DNA of 64,000 nucleotides from Runella sp. MFBS21. Its GTDB lineage: Bacteria > Bacteroidota > Bacteroidia > Cytophagales > Spirosomataceae. The notes beneath the pieces are model-generated. The model made no database searches. It was not told the DNA's origin and worked only from the letters and a program-made list of their open reading frames with translations. Numbering within the stretch: position 1 is the stretch's first letter; each line of letters starts with the position of its first letter. The stretch lies in the NCBI RefSeq assembly GCF_029433105.1, contig NZ_JARNTW010000002.1, positions 475,744-539,743 on the forward strand, in the 5' to 3' direction. A program made the position numbers and the translations under genes. Shown one piece after another: positions 61,068-64,000 of this stretch.

Positions 61068-64000
61068 ATGATAAAACACGCCATTTTTTTTATTCTATTT
61101 GTAATAGTTAAAAGCTTATATGCACAGGACCAAATTTCAAACATCTCCCATCGTGCGAGTGCTTATTCTAATCCTAGAGCTTTCCATAAATTAGGAGATA
61201 AATTATTGTTTATTGCAAATACCGAAGCCCATGGTGCTGAGTGGTGGGTCAGTGATGGTTCTGATGCTGGTACTTATCTTCTCAAAGATATTACTCCTGG
61301 TCCAGAGAGTAGCTTAGTTCGTTTTTTGGATACATTCTTTTCCATGTCAGTCGAAGCCAGTACCGTTGTCGCAAATGGAAAGCTGTATTTTTTAACAAAA
61401 AACAGGGCAAATCAATCTGAAATTTGGCAAACAGATGGCACCGCCGAAAATACCCAAAAAGTATATACCCATGATGGGGAAATTGAGCGATTTAGACCCA
61501 ATGCCCAAGGGAATAAGTTTTTTATCATTGAATTTAAAGGCTTATATATTGCTGACATTGTCAACAATACCAAAACTTTTATAACGCCCAACTTTGGTGC
61601 CTTAAAATTTGTACTGCCAGATGTGGTCTTAAGCCAAGAGACACCTTCGGTTCTGGATTATCAGTTGTATTTTATATACAACGAAAACGGAGATTACGAA
61701 CTGTGGAGCTCTAATGGGAGCAAAGCAGGTACTTATAAGCTATTTGGTCTACGCATGCTTCATGGCCTGCCACTTTATAATGTATACAAAGGAGATGTGT
61801 ACGTTTATACCACTAATAATGAGAAGATTATTCTCAAAACGAAGGGTACTCCTGCTACTACCAAACTCCTTTATTCGGCAGTGGAGGGATTTCCTTCCAC
61901 CAATACCGAGCGTTTTCGAGCTATGACTTCACGAATCATTGATAATACCTTACAGTTTATCGAATACCCCTCTCATATATCTTCAGTAGTCAATAGGCTC
62001 ATTGTTCGTAACACCGTTGATGGCGAAAACCTAAATACTGTACACAATAAACTTTTAGAGTCTACAACAAACCATGGTTTTGCGGCCATAAATGATAATT
62101 TATATTGGGGTACTAGCTCAGATATAGTTACTTTTAATTTAAGTACAGGTGAGGTTAAAAAAAACTATCTAAATATAACTAAATATAACCTCAGGGGATA
62201 TCTTAAGAAATTAAGTAACAACAATCTGACATATTTCTTTAATGAAAACTCTAAAAGTGAATTGTTTATACTTAATCCTTCCACTCAAGTAGTAAGTAAG
62301 AGAAGTTTTTATGCTACTGAAGTTTCTGAAATCAATGCTCATTTTATCTTAGCAGGAAGCCCTACTGCTACTGGAAATGTAAACTTATTTAAAGCATCTT
62401 TAGAAGGACAAAATATAAAACCATTGGGGATTTTAAATCCAGTAGCAGATAAGGACATTCCCCATTTTGTGATGGGCAATTATCTGTACTTCTTAGGAGA
62501 TTCTGATTTAAAAGATATTGCACTTTATAAAACTGACGGCTTTTCTAGCGAGAAAATCAGTAGACTAGACACCCTTGGCAATACAATCCCTAATGGTACT
62601 AAATCAGGACTTTTATATATAGAAAACAATCGCGCAGTTTTTTCTTTTATAGATCAAAATAGCAAAAGATATATTGGTGCTACTAACGGTACTACCGTAG
62701 GTACTAAAACTTTTTTTTCACTTACTAACATACCCACCGATCCCAAAGTTTTTTCGTTCAACAACCAAAATTTAGTGTGGTTTGGTACCGATAAATTTTA
62801 CAAATTTGATTTAGACAATTGGGTTACTAGAACCGCTACTGTCTTATCTGCCAATGAAACTAGAAGAGTAATAGAGCTTACTGATAAACTCTTGATTTAT
62901 AATAGCCAAGCCCTTATTCTTCTTGATGCTAATTTAAGGACTAAGTTGCTCGAAGTACAAAACTTATACGTGAAAGACTCTACAGTAGTTCCGTTGGGCA
63001 TCGGACCTCGATATTTTTATCTTAGAAAGAAAAACTCAGGACGCTTAGGTCTTGTTACAGGCAACGCTATGGATGATACCTCCCAAGAAATTGTTGAAAT
63101 AGCATCTGCCCAAGCTACTTTTAAGGTAGCAGATGGCATCTTTGTACACCGACGTGAGTCAGGTAAAAGTTGGGTCACTTTTGTAGATGCCAACGGTCAA
63201 AATATCCAAGAATTTGGCCCTTTGGATTTTGAAACTTTAAGAGGGGTGGAGAAAATGGGTAATTTATATGCTCTAGTAATAGCGACAAGTTCTAACCAAC
63301 TCAATGTAGGAATGCTTGATATTTCTACTAAGTCGTTTCGGATATTGAAAGGAAATGCGACCGATAAAAACTCACAAATCGTAAAATATGGGCTGAACAA
63401 TGTTATTGTAGGAAATAATATTTGGAGAATTACACCCGCTAAAGATTCACTTAGTCGCTTGTTGCCCGATAAAGTTTACCAAAATGCACGTTGGTTTGAG
63501 CAAAACCGTAAATTATACGTCTCATTTGCAGCTCCTTCGCCCGAAACTTGGGAAATAGACAGTTTAAAGACGGAAAAATTAGGTGATTTTTTTGTCTCTT
63601 CTACCCGTTTTTATAACCTAGGGGGAAAGAGGGGCTTTCAAGGATATGTACAAAACGGCACACAAATCACAAGAGGTATTTATATTAGTGAGTCTCAGGG
63701 AAAAGTAACCATGCTAAAAGCATTGACAGAAGCACGTATAATGCCTGAACAACCTTTTGCAGGGATGCTTCTTTTTACGGCGACGTCAGAAGAAAATGGG
63801 ACTGAATTATGGCTCACCGAAGGAAGCCCTGAACGAACTCGGCAATTGGCTGATATAAGGTCAGGAGTTTTGAGTTCTAATCCTAAAGACTTTAATATTA
63901 TTGGTGATAAAATCGTCCTTTGTTCGGCCTTAACCGCCGATAATGGTCGCCAATTTTGGAATATTACTCCTCCTATTTTGTCAATAGAGCCCTCTACACC
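61068..64000 (+). CDS. Very long secreted ELWxTDGT-type repeat protein, partial
   Basis: The frame is open from ATG 61068 to the right window edge (977 codons), so the C-terminus is missing. A signal peptide (MIKHAIFFILFVIVKSLYAQ) is followed by repeats of a propeller-like unit in which EWWVSDGSDAGTYLLKDI, EIWQTDGTAEN, ELWSSNGSKAGTYKL and ELWLTEGSPERTRQL recur. This is the ELWxTDGT repeat found in large secreted Bacteroidota proteins, usually with a T9SS sorting tail, which would lie beyond the edge. The DNA is AT-richer than the left part of the window. It is probably cell-surface or secreted; the function is unknown. Confidence 0.8.
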   Translation, partial: MIKHAIFFILFVIVKSLYAQDQISNISHRASAYSNPRAFHKLGDKLLFIANTEAHGAEWWVSDGSDAGTYLLKDITPGPESSLVRFLDTFFSMSVEASTVVANGKLYFLTKNRANQSEIWQTDGTAENTQKVYTHDGEIERFRPNAQGNKFFIIEFKGLYIADIVNNTKTFITPNFGALKFVLPDVVLSQETPSVLDYQLYFIYNENGDYELWSSNGSKAGTYKLFGLRMLHGLPLYNVYKGDVYVYTTNNEKIILKTKGTPATTKLLYSAVEGFPSTNTERFRAMTSRIIDNTLQFIEYPSHISSVVNRLIVRNTVDGENLNTVHNKLLESTTNHGFAAINDNLYWGTSSDIVTFNLSTGEVKKNYLNITKYNLRGYLKKLSNNNLTYFFNENSKSELFILNPSTQVVSKRSFYATEVSEINAHFILAGSPTATGNVNLFKASLEGQNIKPLGILNPVADKDIPHFVMGNYLYFLGDSDLKDIALYKTDGFSSEKISRLDTLGNTIPNGTKSGLLYIENNRAVFSFIDQNSKRYIGATNGTTVGTKTFFSLTNIPTDPKVFSFNNQNLVWFGTDKFYKFDLDNWVTRTATVLSANETRRVIELTDKLLIYNSQALILLDANLRTKLLEVQNLYVKDSTVVPLGIGPRYFYLRKKNSGRLGLVTGNAMDDTSQEIVEIASAQATFKVADGIFVHRRESGKSWVTFVDANGQNIQEFGPLDFETLRGVEKMGNLYALVIATSSNQLNVGMLDISTKSFRILKGNATDKNSQIVKYGLNNVIVGNNIWRITPAKDSLSRLLPDKVYQNARWFEQNRKLYVSFAAPSPETWEIDSLKTEKLGDFFVSSTRFYNLGGKRGFQGYVQNGTQITRGIYISESQGKVTMLKALTEARIMPEQPFAGMLLFTATSEENGTELWLTEGSPERTRQLADIRSGVLSSNPKDFNIIGDKIVLCSALTADNGRQFWNITPPILSIEPST

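Noticed and set aside
1-64000. CRISPR array, tRNA or rRNA genes, insertion sequences
   Set aside because: I saw no regularly spaced direct repeats, no tRNA cloverleaf with CCA-type ends in the gaps, no rRNA signatures and no transposase-like protein.

Overview
The window is chromosomal DNA from a member of the Bacteroidota, most likely a Cytophagales bacterium of the Spirosomataceae/Cytophagaceae type. This rests on SusC/SusD outer-membrane pairs, a type IX secretion sorting tail, TAnnTTTG promoter boxes, the short one-domain NuoG, a Reg_prop/Y_Y_Y sensor kinase and the general gene style. No genus can be fixed from the sequence alone. No rRNA, tRNA, CRISPR array, transposase or prophage was found.

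Layout. 1-6.5 kb: the partial end of a large secreted propeller/HEAT protein, an unknown protein, an ABC exporter and a secreted sialidase-like protein. 6.7-9.5 kb: purB and a class III PLP enzyme resembling the phosphonate enzyme PbfA. 9.7-18.1 kb: a ten-gene complex I operon, nuoA to nuoJ on the minus strand, with small hairpins in several junctions; nuoK, L, M and N are absent, and a second nuoJ-like gene lies at 22.4 kb. 18.3-31.4 kb: a secreted sialate-esterase-like protein, ffh, an LD-carboxypeptidase, a GH43 enzyme, a large periplasmic-sensing histidine kinase, an acyl-CoA ligase and an MFS transporter. 31.5-33.8 kb: an ECF sigma / anti-sigma / outer-membrane protein operon. 34.1-35.7 kb: an AT-rich island with a decayed nuclease-toxin C-terminus followed by a possible immunity gene. 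36.4-38.8 kb: thrA.

The most interesting region is 38.9-47.8 kb. A TIGR03364-type FAD oxidoreductase and a PhnX-like C-P hydrolase are transcribed leftward. Divergently from them run a SusC/SusD pair, a secreted alkaline-phosphatase-superfamily enzyme and an HD-domain oxygenase that matches PhnZ at every active-site residue I could align. Together these look like an aminophosphonate utilisation locus with its own SusCD outer-membrane importer. A PbfA-like enzyme at 8.2-9.5 kb could supply phosphonoacetaldehyde to the same pathway.

48-50.9 kb holds a second TonB-type outer-membrane protein with a glycine-rich insert. 51-58.7 kb is a surface-glycan cluster: a dTDP-4-dehydrorhamnose-reductase-like protein, an MBOAT acyltransferase, two GT2 glycosyltransferases and two large polytopic membrane proteins. 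The right end has a FabH-like synthase, a secreted-repeat lipoprotein and a very long secreted repeat protein cut by the window edge.
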